Below, in pieces: positions 9,483-18,578 of a stretch of DNA of 64,000 nt (its first letter is position 1; every line of letters begins with the position of its first letter). The notes under the pieces were generated by a model that did no database searches, was not told the origin of the DNA, and saw only the letters and a list, made by a program, of their open reading frames with translations. The stretch covers positions 1,054,001 to 1,118,000 of the forward strand of contig NZ_QWGE01000001.1 in NCBI RefSeq assembly GCF_003576375.1, given 5' to 3'. This DNA is from Pontibacter oryzae (GTDB lineage Bacteria > Bacteroidota > Bacteroidia > Cytophagales > Hymenobacteraceae). The translations under genes and the position numbers were made by a program.

Positions 9483-9526
9483 ATAAAGTATAAAGGCCGG
9501 CAGAGTTGCCGGCCTTTATACTTTAT
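9483..9526. terminator. Bidirectional terminator containing the AAGTATA motif in both arms
   Basis: A 20-base perfect stem with loop GAGT between convergent genes. The GC core is GGCCGGCA and its complement; the outer stem is AAAGTATAAA paired with TTTATACTTT, so the stem is built from an inverted pair of the window-wide motif. Confidence 0.85.
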
Positions 9527-9527
9527 G

Positions 9528-10724
9528 TTATTCAAACACGAGGTTTACTGGTTTAGGCACCTGTGCCTCGTGGCCGGTGGCGGTAAGTTTTCCGGTTGTT
9601 TTGTCTATTTTAAACGTGGTGATGTTGTTGGAGCGCTCGTTGGCTACAAGCAAGATACTCCCTGATGGGTCGATGGAGAAATCGCGGGGCCAATCGCCGC
9701 CGGTAGGCACTGTTTCAACCAGGCGTATCTTCCCGGTTTCAGCGTCAATAGCGAATACTGCCATGCTGTTGTGCCCGCGGTTAGAGCTGTAAACATACTT
9801 GCCATCCGGCGATACTTTAACAGCGGCAGGCTGGTTGTTTTCAGTAAACCCTTCGGGCAAGGTAGAGAGTGCCTGCACTTCCTCAAAAGTACCGTTTTCT
9901 GCATTATAGGCTAAAGCAACCAGGGTGGAGTTCAGCTCGTGCAGCAAATAAGCATACTTACCATCCGGGCGAAAAGCCAGGTGGCGTGGCCCGGAGCCAG
10001 GCGCTGCGTTAAAGGCTACTGTTGGGCTTGTCAGCTTCCCATCCTCCAAGGTATAAGCGAATACCTTATCGGCACCTAAATCTACGGCAAAATTATACTT
10101 ACCCGTTGGCCCCGGCGCAAAGTAGTGCGCATGAGGCGCTTCCTGGCGCTTTTCGTTTGGCCCAGTGCCTTCATGCTGCTGCACAGTGGTTGCCGTACTC
10201 AGTTTGCCATCGGCCTGCACCGCATAAGCCGCCACATTTCCGCCCACGTAATTTGCCACCAGCACGGTATTCCCATTTAAAGCAATGTAGCAGGGCGCAC
10301 CGCCTTTCGAAGCTACTTTACTGAGCAGGCTCAGCGACGCTCCCTGCCCATTTATAGCAAAGGCACTAACAGCTCCGCTTTTCTCGCCTTCATACGATGT
10401 GGTTTCGTTTACTGCGTAAAGGTACTGCCGGTCTGGGCTCAGGGCCAAATACGAAGGGTTTTCACCTGCCTTATAAGCTGCTTCGCGCGTAAGCTCACCG
10501 GTTTCGCTGTTCAGGTTATACAGGTAGATACTTTCTGCATCCGGTTCGGCATAAGTGCCAACATATACCCTTGTTCTTTCCATGGTCCGTTGTGTTTCGT
10601 TGCTATCCTGCTGCACTTCGCTGGCATTGTTGTTGCAGCCTGATGTTCCCAATAAAATGCCTGCCAGCAGCAAGCCTGTGGTTAGTGCTCCTTGTTTCTG
10701 GCTTTTGTTAAATCGCTTATGCAT
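9528..10724 (-). CDS. Lactonase-family beta-propeller lipoprotein
   Basis: A 398-residue protein of the YbhE-type 6-phosphogluconolactonase-like family, a seven-bladed propeller. Repeated blades can be seen as NPSYLALSPDRQYLYAVNE, GPRHLAFRPDGKYAYLLHE, AAVKVSPDGKYVYSSNRG and WPRDFSIDPSGSILLVANE. The N-terminus is a signal peptide ending in GTSGC, so it is probably a lipoprotein rather than the cytoplasmic enzyme. Whether it hydrolyses lactones or only shares the fold is unknown. It converges on the preceding gene through a shared terminator. Confidence 0.85.
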   Translation of the reverse strand: MHKRFNKSQKQGALTTGLLLAGILLGTSGCNNNASEVQQDSNETQRTMERTRVYVGTYAEPDAESIYLYNLNSETGELTREAAYKAGENPSYLALSPDRQYLYAVNETTSYEGEKSGAVSAFAINGQGASLSLLSKVASKGGAPCYIALNGNTVLVANYVGGNVAAYAVQADGKLSTATTVQQHEGTGPNEKRQEAPHAHYFAPGPTGKYNFAVDLGADKVFAYTLEDGKLTSPTVAFNAAPGSGPRHLAFRPDGKYAYLLHELNSTLVALAYNAENGTFEEVQALSTLPEGFTENNQPAAVKVSPDGKYVYSSNRGHNSMAVFAIDAETGKIRLVETVPTGGDWPRDFSIDPSGSILLVANERSNNITTFKIDKTTGKLTATGHEAQVPKPVNLVFE

Positions 10725-11011
10725 TCGTTACCCGTTTTTAAATTTGATACACCAGTCAATAAAACTGCCCGGAATATTCCGGTAGCCCTGGCGTTGCGCT
10801 AAAGGTATAAAACATGCCCATTAAATACGCAGTGCTTGCTTAAAGTATAAAACAAGGTCGATTTTTCATAGATTAAATTACCCTGTTCGTCGATTAAAGT
10901 ATAAACAGTAACTTACAGCAGCATTACTTGCCACCCAGCACATTGCATGTTTAGCCATAGCTGTGTAATTTGCATCTTGGCGTTATTGCAAACCTAGCTA
11001 AAGCTTTTCCG

Positions 11012-11605
11012 ATGTCTTCTGTCTTTTCAACCTACATCGAGGTCGGGTTTAACCACATCTACGACTTCCAGGCCTTCGACCACATGCTTTTCTTGTTGGC
11101 CCTTAGCGCCATTTACACGTTGCAGGACTGGCGAAAGGTGATAGCCCTGGTTACCAGCTTTACCATTGGCCATAGTATAACCTTGGCGCTTGCCACGTTC
11201 CGCATCATAGAGTTTAACTCCGAGCTGATAGAGTTCCTGATTCCGGTTACGATTTTGGTTACCTGCGTTACCAACTTCTTCAAGCTGAAAGGCGCTGCGG
11301 CCAAGCAACCTACCATACTATCAGTACATAACCTGATGGCCATGGCTTTTGGGTTGATTCATGGTATGGGCTTCTCTAACTTCTTGCGCCACATGCTGGG
11401 CAGCCGCGATAATTTCTGGCAACAACTGCTGGCCTTTAACATCGGCATTGAGCTGGGGCAGCTGCTTATTGTGGGTATACTATTAGTGGCCGGCTTCCTG
11501 ATCATGACCTTGTTCCGGGCCTCCAAGCGCGACTGGATCATGGTGCTCTCCAGCGCGGCAGCGGGCATTTCCTTGATATTGATGCTGCAAACCAGTATCT
11601 TCTAG
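11012..11605 (+). CDS. HupE/UreJ-family membrane protein
   Basis: A 197-residue integral membrane protein with about six transmembrane helices. The blocks FDHMLFLLAL, TIGHSITLAL, MAMAFGLIHGMGFSNFLR and FNIGIELGQL are those of the HupE/UreJ family, whose His-rich helices are tied to nickel or cobalt transport. No hydrogenase or urease gene lies nearby, so the metal is open. An earlier start at 10970 is not ATG and adds no plausible sequence; ATG at 11012 is chosen. The gap before it holds AAGTATA motifs but no clear promoter. Confidence 0.8.
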   Translation: MSSVFSTYIEVGFNHIYDFQAFDHMLFLLALSAIYTLQDWRKVIALVTSFTIGHSITLALATFRIIEFNSELIEFLIPVTILVTCVTNFFKLKGAAAKQPTILSVHNLMAMAFGLIHGMGFSNFLRHMLGSRDNFWQQLLAFNIGIELGQLLIVGILLVAGFLIMTLFRASKRDWIMVLSSAAAGISLILMLQTSIF

Positions 11606-11677
11606 CGTTCAAACACCTTTTTTCACAACTAAACTATAACCTTACAGATACAACTGATCTACCTTAACCAAAACCAC

Positions 11678-14008
11678 ATGAGAAAACTAGTAGCAGGTTT
11701 GGCGATGGTTGGCTTAGTGGCAGGCCCCCTGGCGGCACTGGCACAAGACACCAAGTTTGCGCAGCTGGCGCAGGAATTGCCAACCCCGAACACCTATCGT
11801 TCCGCATCGGGCGCACCGGGCCACCAGTACTGGCAACAGCGTGCCGACTATAATATCAAAGTAGAGCTCGACGACCAGAACCAGTCCATCACTGGCTCCG
11901 AAACGATTACCTACACCAACAACTCGCCGGATGTATTAAGCTACGTGTGGGTGCAGCTGGACCAGAACATCTTCGAGCCAAACTCCATGAGCAACCTTAC
12001 GCGCACTGCCGAGCTGCAGAAGCAGGTATCGCTGCGCGCCGTGGAGTACATGACGCGCGAGAAGTTTGATGGCGGCTTTAAGATCAGCAAGGTTACTGAC
12101 CGCGGCGGCAAATCCCTGGACTATACCATCAACAATACCATGATGCGTGTAGACCTGCCTTCACCGCTTAAGCCAAACCAAAGCTTCACGTTCAGCATCG
12201 ACTGGAAACACAACATCAACAACCAGAAAACGCTGGGCGGCCGCTCTGGCTACGAGTTTTTCCCGGAGGATGGCAACTACCTCTACGAAATGGCGCAATG
12301 GTTCCCGCGCATGGCCGTTTATGACGATGTGAATGGCTGGCAGCACAAACAGTTCCTGGGCAGCGGCGAGTTTGCTCTGCCTTTCGGCGATTATAAAGTG
12401 AGCATTACCGTACCCGCTGACCACGTAGTAGCCAGCACCGGCGAGCTGCAGAATGCCAGCCAGGTGCTAACCTCTACCCAGCAGAAACGCTGGGCACAGG
12501 CTGCCAAAAGCAACGACCCTGTGGTAATCGTAACCCAGGAGGAAGCCACGCAGGCCGAGAAGAACAAAGCCAAAAACAAGAAAACCTGGGTATACTCCGC
12601 CAAAAACGTGCGCGACTTTGCCTGGGCCAGCTCCCGTAAGTTTATCTGGGATGCCATGAACGTGAACGTAGGCGGCAAAAACGTACTGGCTATGTCTTAC
12701 TACCCGAAAGAGGCGAACCCACTGTGGGGCCAGTACTCTACCGAGGCTGTAGGCCATACTTTGAGAACCTACTCTAAGCGCACCATCGATTACCCATACC
12801 CTGTAGCCATTTCGGTACACGGCCCGGTGGGTGGTATGGAGTACCCGATGCTTTCGTTTAACGGCTACCGCCCAGAGGCTGACGGCACATACTCTGACCG
12901 CACCAAGTATGGTTTGATCTCCGTGATTATCCACGAGGTTGGTCATAACTTCTTCCCGATGATCATTAACTCTGATGAGCGCCAGTGGACATGGATGGAT
13001 GAAGGCCTGAACACCTTTATGCAATACCTGTCGGAGCAGGAGTGGGAGCGCACCTACCCATCGCGCCGCGGTGAACCACAGGACATTGTAGAGTACATGA
13101 AGAGCGCCAAAAACACGCAGGTTCCGATCATGACCAACTCTGAGTCGGTGCTGCAGTTCGGTAACAACGCTTACGGCAAGCCAGCCACAGCCCTTAACAT
13201 CCTGCGCGAAACGGTGATGGGCCGCGAGCTGTTTGACTATGCCTTTAAAGAGTACTCGAAGCGTTGGGCCTTTAAGCACCCGATGCCAGCCGACTTCTTC
13301 CGCACCATGGAAGATGCCTCGGGCGTAGACCTTGACTGGTTCTGGAGAGGCTGGTTCTACACCACAGACCATACCGACATCGCCATTGAAGGCGTGAAAT
13401 GGTATACCGTAGACTCTCAGGATCCTGCTTTTGTAAACGCACAGGTGCGTGAACAGCAGAACAAAGCCCCGAAAACCCTGTCGCAGCAACGCAACCTGAA
13501 GGACATCCCGAAAACACTGGTTGAGATGAAGCCGCAGCTGAAGGATTTTTATAACAACTACGATCCGTTGGCAACTACAGCTGCTGATGAAGAAAGCTAC
13601 AAGCAGTTCATGAGCAAGCTTAGCCCGGAGCAGAAAGAGGTGCTGAACTCAGGCCTGAACTTCTACGAGGTTGGCTTCAAGAACCTGGGTGGTCTGGTTA
13701 TGCCGCTTATCGTGCGCATGCAGTATGAGGATGGCACTGACGAGGTAGTTAACATCCCGGCCGAGATCTGGCGCTATAACAACGAGGAGATCACGAAGGT
13801 ATTCATTACTGAGAAGCCAGTTGTAAGCTTTGAACTGGACCCATACCTGGAAACAGCGGATACAGACCTATCCAACAATTACTATCCGCGCCAGATGGCA
13901 CCTTCTCGCTTCGAGATTTTCCAGCAACAGAACGACAGAAGAAACCCGATGCAGCGTGAGCGCGCCACTAGCCGCAACACAAGCACCGGAACCAACAGCG
14001 GCAGGTAA
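11678..14008 (+). CDS. Secreted M1-family zinc metallopeptidase
   Basis: A 776-residue exported peptidase of the gluzincin M1 clan. The signal peptide is MRKLVAGLAMVGLVAGPLAALAQ. The N-terminal part has the beta-sandwich pattern SITGSETITYTNNSPD. The zinc site is HEVGHN near residues 418-423, with the third ligand Glu in WMDEGLNTF about 20 residues on. The usual GxMEN exopeptidase loop is present only as GGMEYP. The C-terminus is polar and lacks a type IX sorting domain, so periplasmic location is likely. It may be a peptide scavenging enzyme. Confidence 0.92.
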   Translation: MRKLVAGLAMVGLVAGPLAALAQDTKFAQLAQELPTPNTYRSASGAPGHQYWQQRADYNIKVELDDQNQSITGSETITYTNNSPDVLSYVWVQLDQNIFEPNSMSNLTRTAELQKQVSLRAVEYMTREKFDGGFKISKVTDRGGKSLDYTINNTMMRVDLPSPLKPNQSFTFSIDWKHNINNQKTLGGRSGYEFFPEDGNYLYEMAQWFPRMAVYDDVNGWQHKQFLGSGEFALPFGDYKVSITVPADHVVASTGELQNASQVLTSTQQKRWAQAAKSNDPVVIVTQEEATQAEKNKAKNKKTWVYSAKNVRDFAWASSRKFIWDAMNVNVGGKNVLAMSYYPKEANPLWGQYSTEAVGHTLRTYSKRTIDYPYPVAISVHGPVGGMEYPMLSFNGYRPEADGTYSDRTKYGLISVIIHEVGHNFFPMIINSDERQWTWMDEGLNTFMQYLSEQEWERTYPSRRGEPQDIVEYMKSAKNTQVPIMTNSESVLQFGNNAYGKPATALNILRETVMGRELFDYAFKEYSKRWAFKHPMPADFFRTMEDASGVDLDWFWRGWFYTTDHTDIAIEGVKWYTVDSQDPAFVNAQVREQQNKAPKTLSQQRNLKDIPKTLVEMKPQLKDFYNNYDPLATTAADEESYKQFMSKLSPEQKEVLNSGLNFYEVGFKNLGGLVMPLIVRMQYEDGTDEVVNIPAEIWRYNNEEITKVFITEKPVVSFELDPYLETADTDLSNNYYPRQMAPSRFEIFQQQNDRRNPMQRERATSRNTSTGTNSGR

Positions 14009-14033
14009 TAAGAACCTCGCCAAGTATAAAAAA

Positions 14034-14066
14034 AAGCGCCTGTAGCAAGTATAGCTACAGGCGCTT
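14034..14066. terminator. Bidirectional terminator
   Basis: Perfect 13-base arms AAGCGCCTGTAGC and GCTACAGGCGCTT. The 7-base loop is AAGTATA, the window-wide motif itself. It lies between convergent genes. Confidence 0.85.
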
Positions 14067-14091
14067 CTGTTTTCATTAAAGGTAACTTACA

Positions 14092-14144
14092 CCTTTCTAA
14101 CTTCTCAACTTTCTAACTTTCTAACTCCTCAACTTTCTAACTTC
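14092..14144. repeat. Low-complexity tandem repeat, TTTCTAACTT type
   Basis: About five imperfect units of CAACTTTCTAACTT with CTC interruptions, between a terminator and the end of the next gene. There is no coding sense. It is one of several different simple repeats placed right at gene ends in this window. Confidence 0.6.
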
Positions 14145-14146
14145 CA

Positions 14147-15493
14147 TCAATCTGCGTTATACTTCTCAATGAACTTGCGCTTGGCACGGTCGTCGCGGCG
14201 GTAGAATGGTCGGATAATAAGGCGTGTGCCGTTCTCGTAAGTGAAGAACTTATATACCCAATTGCTCAGCACCACCAACTTGTTGCGGAAACCTACTAGT
14301 GCCATCACGTGCACAAAAAGCCAGATTGCCCATGCTAAGAACCCGCCAAAATGCAGGTTTTTAGGTAAATCGGCTACAGCGCGGTTACGGCCAATGATTG
14401 CCAGCGACCCCTTGTCGTTATACTTGAAAGGTTCCAACGGTTCGTTGCGCAGGATATGCTTTAGGTTTTTGGCCAACAGCTTGCCTTGCTGGATGGCCGG
14501 CTGCGCCACGCCCGGGTGCCCTTTCGGAAACTCGGGTGTCTTCATCAGGGCCACATCCCCTATCGCAAAGATGTTGTCAAAGCCAAGCACTTGGTTAAAG
14601 TCGTTTACAAGTATGCGCCCACGCTCTACGGTGGCCTCTGGCAGTCCGTCGATCACGGCACCCGAAACACCCGCCGCCCAAATGAGAGTATTCGTCTGGA
14701 TCTGCTCTCCGCTTTTAAAGGTGGCTATCTCACCGTCGTAACCCGCTACCAGTGTGTTCAGCCGGATATCCACGCCAAGCTCTGCCAGGTATTTGTGGGT
14801 TTTGGCACTAGCCTGCTCCGACATGGGCGGCAATACCCTGTCCAGGCCCTCCACCAGTATAATGTTCATCTGTGTAAAATCCAGTCCGGGATAATCGGTG
14901 GGCAGTACGTGCTTGCGCATCTCCGCAAGGGCTCCAGCTAGTTCCACGCCTGTGGGCCCGCCACCCACAATCACAAAGTTAAGGAGGCTCTGGCGCGTGG
15001 CCGGATCCTTGGTCATGTTGGCTTGCTCGAAGCACTGTAGCACCTGGCTTCTCAAATTAAGCGCCTCTGGCACCTGCTTCAGCGGGAAAGCGTATTTCTT
15101 GATCTGATCGTTGCCGAAGTAGTTCGGCTTCGTGCCTGTGGCTATAACCAGGTAATCATAAGCAATGTCACCGATCAGCGTGGATACAGTTTTGGTTTCG
15201 GGGTGAATACCAGTTACTTTCACCAACCGGAAGTGGAAGTCTTCGTAATCGTCGGAGCTGAACATTTTGCGAAGCGGCTCCGCGATAGAGTCTGGCTCCA
15301 GGCCTCCGGTAGCTACTTGGTAGAGCAGCGGCCAGAACCCATGGTAATTTTGCCTGTCGAACATCACCACCTGGAAGTTTTTGCCTGAAAGTTTTTTAGC
15401 TAAGTTTATACCTCCAAACCCTCCGCCTACAATTACAAGGCGCGGTTTTTTGGTTTCCGGGATATTAAGGGATAGTTGATCTGGTTCGAGCAT
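14147..15493 (-). CDS. NAD(P)/FAD-dependent oxidoreductase, type II NADH dehydrogenase-like
   Basis: A 448-residue flavoprotein. The FAD dinucleotide fold is VIVGGGFGGINLAKKL (about residues 20-35), the NAD fold is VIVGGGPTGVELAGAL (about 171-186), and FAIGDVAL near 312 is the FAD-contacting ATG/GD motif. The C-terminal hydrophobic segment (FLAWAIWLFVHVMALVGFRNKLVVL) fits membrane attachment as in NDH-2. It probably passes electrons from NADH to quinone without proton pumping, in parallel with complex I encoded 5 kb away. It is not in an operon. Confidence 0.85.
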   Translation of the reverse strand: MLEPDQLSLNIPETKKPRLVIVGGGFGGINLAKKLSGKNFQVVMFDRQNYHGFWPLLYQVATGGLEPDSIAEPLRKMFSSDDYEDFHFRLVKVTGIHPETKTVSTLIGDIAYDYLVIATGTKPNYFGNDQIKKYAFPLKQVPEALNLRSQVLQCFEQANMTKDPATRQSLLNFVIVGGGPTGVELAGALAEMRKHVLPTDYPGLDFTQMNIILVEGLDRVLPPMSEQASAKTHKYLAELGVDIRLNTLVAGYDGEIATFKSGEQIQTNTLIWAAGVSGAVIDGLPEATVERGRILVNDFNQVLGFDNIFAIGDVALMKTPEFPKGHPGVAQPAIQQGKLLAKNLKHILRNEPLEPFKYNDKGSLAIIGRNRAVADLPKNLHFGGFLAWAIWLFVHVMALVGFRNKLVVLSNWVYKFFTYENGTRLIIRPFYRRDDRAKRKFIEKYNAD

Positions 15494-15703
15494 AGTATAG
15501 ATTGTTTAAGTTGCCGGCAGCGGCAGTGCAGCGGAAATTACACTGCCCAATGCTTTGTAGTTGCAAAACACTACATTGGCACATAACGCATGGCGATTTG
15601 CTAAGTTGCCAAAACGCCGCTCCAGGCCTGATAATGGCCTAAATCATCCTATTTTATTCTTTGTTGGTGGCAAGTATAAACTGTACCAAAACACAGGGCT
15701 TAC

Positions 15704-16381
15704 TTAGTCTTCCTTCTTCTTAAAGTCTCCATTCAGCAACGATTTCAGCAAGCCTGGTATAGCCAGCATGTTAATCTGCGACGGGAACATGTAGCGGTTT
15801 TGCTGCATCTGTATCTGCTGCTGGTTCCAGAAGCGGAAGTTCTGGGCATCGCTCATTGGGGTGATCTTGGCCAGCTCCTCCAGGTGGCGCGGGTCGAGGC
15901 TTTTGGTAAGTATGGCGTTGCCCTGCTCCGGCAGGCGTACGTTTGCCACAGCCTGCCTGAACTCGCGCTCGGTTGGCCACGGGAAAACGTCTACGGTAGG
16001 CAGCTCAGTAGGGTCCTCTTGCATCTGCATAATAATAGAATAACTCTGGCTCTCGTAGGTTTTTGGGATGATGAGGTACTGCGATTTAAAGCCAAGCGAG
16101 TTAAAGATCACGCTGTCGCCGGCCAGCACAGGCATCGAGAAATAGCCATACTCGTTGGTTATTGTGCCCCGGTTAGTGCCCGGCACATAAACGCCTGCCC
16201 CTGCCACACCATATAGGCTATCGCCGGTTGCCACAAAACCCGACAGCTGCACCACGCGCTGCTTGCTTTGCGCCTTTGCCTGCCCCGGTGCCATGCATAA
16301 AAACAGCAGGCCCAGCAGTGGCAATAAGAGCCATTTCGGTAAGTTTGCGGAGAGGGAAGCGGAAAGTGATGTAAGCGTCAT
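15704..16381 (-). CDS. Exported protein with carboxypeptidase-like regulatory domain
   Basis: A 225-residue protein with a signal peptide (LPKWLLLPLLGLLFLCMAPG) and, at about residues 40-120, one carboxypeptidase D regulatory-like domain (GVAGAGVYVPGTNRGTITNEYGYF). This beta-sandwich is common at the N-terminus of SusC-type receptors but here stands alone. The C-terminal third is Gln-rich (QQQIQMQQN) and of unknown role. ATG at 16381 is chosen over 16390 by signal peptide shape. It is transcribed away from an ArsR-type regulator, which may or may not control it. Confidence 0.75.
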   Translation of the reverse strand: MTLTSLSASLSANLPKWLLLPLLGLLFLCMAPGQAKAQSKQRVVQLSGFVATGDSLYGVAGAGVYVPGTNRGTITNEYGYFSMPVLAGDSVIFNSLGFKSQYLIIPKTYESQSYSIIMQMQEDPTELPTVDVFPWPTEREFRQAVANVRLPEQGNAILTKSLDPRHLEELAKITPMSDAQNFRFWNQQQIQMQQNRYMFPSQINMLAIPGLLKSLLNGDFKKKED

Positions 16382-16428
16382 ATGATACAATTATACTTAT
16401 TAATTCTTTTATAATAGCAGCTTTTGCC

Positions 16429-16436
16429 TAATTTTG
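16429..16436 (+). promoter_or_regulatory. -7 promoter element of the ArsR-type gene
   Basis: TAATTTTG fits the Bacteroidota -7 consensus TAnnTTTG and lies 34 bases before the chosen ATG. It overlaps the alternative TTG start at 16434, which argues for the later start. Confidence 0.5.
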
Positions 16437-16469
16437 TTCACACAGCCCTCCGCCACTACCAATAGCAGT

Positions 16470-16856
16470 ATGAGACTAAAACACTTCAGTTTAGCCTACG
16501 GACAACAGGTGCTGAAAGCACTTGCCGACGAATCAAGGCTGCGCATCCTACACCTGGTTCTGCGCAACAAAGAGATGTGCACCTCAGACCTGGAGCAGGT
16601 GCTGGACTTTACGCAAACTAAAACGTCGCGCCACTTGGCTTACCTCCGAAACGCTGGCCTGGTGGTTCCGCGCAAACTGGACCAATGGGTATTCTACGCT
16701 ATCAAAGATGAGGGCGCTGACCTGCTTAGCCAGATCTTAGCCTACATGGAGCGCGACAGCACGCTGCAAAAGGACCTGGAAGTATACGAAATACTGCACT
16801 CTAACCGTGAGTTGGCTGTTAATAAGCTGGAGAACCGGCGCTGGACGGCTATTTAA
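16470..16856 (+). CDS. ArsR-family winged-helix transcriptional regulator
   Basis: A 128-residue DNA-binding protein. The core LKALADESRLRILHLVL, SDLEQVLDFTQTKTSRHLAYLRNAGLV is the winged helix-turn-helix with recognition helix TKTSRHLAYL. The classic CxC metal site is absent; a single Cys occurs in MCTSDL, so it may sense something other than arsenic or use no metal. ATG at 16470 is chosen because the TTG start 36 bases upstream lies inside the promoter. The divergent neighbour encodes a surface protein. Confidence 0.88.
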   Translation: MRLKHFSLAYGQQVLKALADESRLRILHLVLRNKEMCTSDLEQVLDFTQTKTSRHLAYLRNAGLVVPRKLDQWVFYAIKDEGADLLSQILAYMERDSTLQKDLEVYEILHSNRELAVNKLENRRWTAI

Positions 16857-16988
16857 CCATTGCCTTGCTATAACTCCCGAACCAGCGTTTTAGTATAGCA
16901 GTTCCGGTTTGCCTCAATCATTCTGCTTTTCTATAAACATCCGGCCCGCTGCTCCGTTCTACTTGTACCCAAACCCGAAAAAACGCTT

Positions 16989-17690
16989 ATGAAAGCATAC
17001 ACCCATATCTTTTTTGACCTGGACCACACGCTCTGGGACTTTGAGAAGAACTCAGAAGAAACCATTTATACTTTGTATGAGCAATTTGAGCTTGCCAAGC
17101 ATGGCAAGTTTGATTGCAGCTCGTTTTATAAAAAGTATAAGTTTGTTAATACCCGTCTCTGGGACCAGTATAACAAAGGCAGGATAAACCAAACCGAGCT
17201 GCGCGAGAGCCGCTTCAAGAAAACCCTGCTTGGCCTTGGCCTGGCCGAGCACGAACTGCCAATTGGCATTTCGGAAGCATATATCGAAATGTGCCCTACT
17301 AAAACTGCCGTCTTTCCCCATACATATGAGGTGCTGCAATACCTGCAACCCAAGTATGGATTGCACATTGTCACCAACGGCTTTAGGGATGTACAGCATA
17401 TAAAAATGAGCGCATCGAAGCTGCATGATTACTTTCAGGAGATTATAACCTCCGAATCGTGTGGATTTAAGAAACCGGATCGCCGCATGTTTGAGCACTT
17501 ATTGGAGCGCATTGGCGTTAAGCCTGATGAGTGCCTGATGATTGGAGATAACTATGAGTGCGATATTGAGGGTGCCCGCGATGCCGGCATAGACCAGGTT
17601 TACTTTAACCCAGAACGCACCAGCGGTCGCAAAAGGCCCAAACCAACCTATGAGATTGGTTGCCTGAGCGAGCTAAAACAGATATTATAA
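16989..17690 (+). CDS. YjjG-family HAD noncanonical pyrimidine nucleotidase
   Basis: A 233-residue HAD phosphatase. Motif I is FFDLDHTLWDF (nucleophile Asp about residue 11), motif II is IVTNGF, motif III is the Lys in GFKKPD, and motif IV is MIGDNYECDIEGA. The FDLDHTLWDFE start and alpha-helical cap (about 20-95) match YjjG, which removes phosphate from pyrimidine nucleotides including damaged ones. It is a single gene closed by a terminator. The enzyme assignment is good; the physiological substrate is inferred from the family. Confidence 0.9.
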   Translation: MKAYTHIFFDLDHTLWDFEKNSEETIYTLYEQFELAKHGKFDCSSFYKKYKFVNTRLWDQYNKGRINQTELRESRFKKTLLGLGLAEHELPIGISEAYIEMCPTKTAVFPHTYEVLQYLQPKYGLHIVTNGFRDVQHIKMSASKLHDYFQEIITSESCGFKKPDRRMFEHLLERIGVKPDECLMIGDNYECDIEGARDAGIDQVYFNPERTSGRKRPKPTYEIGCLSELKQIL

Positions 17691-17692
17691 TA

Positions 17693-17730
17693 TAAAAAAA
17701 TGGGCTGATTCTTTATCAGCCCATTTTTTA
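17693..17730. terminator. Bidirectional terminator
   Basis: Arms TGGGCTGAT (17701-17709) and ATCAGCCCA (17715-17723), flanked by an A run and a T run, so it can stop transcription from both convergent genes. Confidence 0.85.
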
Positions 17731-17733
17731 TAC

Positions 17734-18150
17734 TTAGTCCTTGATATCGTCGCCGGTTTCTAGTGCCCTAAACTCGGCTTGCAACATTTTAATCTTGCCT
17801 TTATCGTCTAATTTTAGCTGGCTTTCCAGAGTGTTCTTCTTATAGTCCAGTTTATCAAGCACGGCTTTGGCATGATCCCACTCGGTATCGGTCCAGTTAT
17901 TATGCTGTGCTCTTACATTAGTTAGAAAAGCAGTGTACGCTTCCCGAACGTTTGCAGCGGTTAAGGTGTTTATTTTGTGGTATGGGCCCAACAACTGCTT
18001 TTCCCATTTCTTAGTGCTTGCCTGAGATACTATCTCCGTGATGTGTGTACTGTTTTCAGTAAGCGTATAGTTTGTAGCTTCTGCAACAAAGGAGAACGAC
18101 AGGGCGCCTGCCAGCATCAGCTTTGCGTATTTCTTATTCGTATTCTTCAT
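17734..18150 (-). CDS. Hypothetical exported protein
   Basis: A 138-residue protein with a signal peptide (KLMLAGALSFSFVAEA). The rest is mostly charged helix (YHKINTLTAANVREAYTAF, WDHAKAVLDKLDYKKNTLESQL, KIKMLQAEFRAL). The family is not recognised. It has neither Cys nor obvious catalytic motifs. It converges on the nucleotidase gene and shares its terminator. Confidence 0.6.
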   Translation of the reverse strand: MKNTNKKYAKLMLAGALSFSFVAEATNYTLTENSTHITEIVSQASTKKWEKQLLGPYHKINTLTAANVREAYTAFLTNVRAQHNNWTDTEWDHAKAVLDKLDYKKNTLESQLKLDDKGKIKMLQAEFRALETGDDIKD

Positions 18151-18578
18151 GATTATTAGGTATTCGTAATATATGCCGCACTCAAGACGCAGCGAAGAGG
18201 TGTATACGTACTAACAGCTCGCTATGGATAATGTTTTGTATAGTTTTTCAATTATCTTTTCTAAGCGCCCTTGCCAAGCATTCCTCCCGCCCATGCAAAA
18301 CATTTAAACGCAGTACTGATAATCTGCACTTTACCAACGCCAACAATCCAGCCTAAACAAACCTTGCCTTTTCACCGGTTGTACTAATACAAGTATAGTT
18401 TTAGGGCTACAACTAATTCCCACCCAGATGCACAGTCTCGTAAAGTGGCATTACAGCCCATATGTAACAGCGTAGGCAATCATACCTGCAAAATCAAATT
18501 ATAACCTTACCTTTGTTCAGGTGGCCTCCGTAGAGCTACCTGAGACAAAATCTATTGTAAATCTGTAACTATAAACTA
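18151..18578. other. Intergenic stretch before pruA
   Basis: About 430 bases between divergent genes without an open frame of note. The end nearest pruA holds a promoter-like -7 element and a hairpin, listed separately; in the rest I see one AAGTATA copy and nothing else. Confidence 0.5.
18508..18542 (+). promoter_or_regulatory. pruA promoter element and leader hairpin
   Basis: TACCTTTG at 18508-18515 fits TAnnTTTG. Directly after it, CAGGTGGC (18518-18525) can pair with GCTACCTG (18535-18542) across a 9-base loop, with one G-T pair. The hairpin would lie at the start of the transcript or over the start site, so it may be an operator or a leader structure. Confidence 0.4.

Noticed and set aside
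12467..13489. 340-codon frame opposite the M1 peptidase
   Set aside because: It is the complement of a conserved gene with high-GC third positions; the translation shows no motif.
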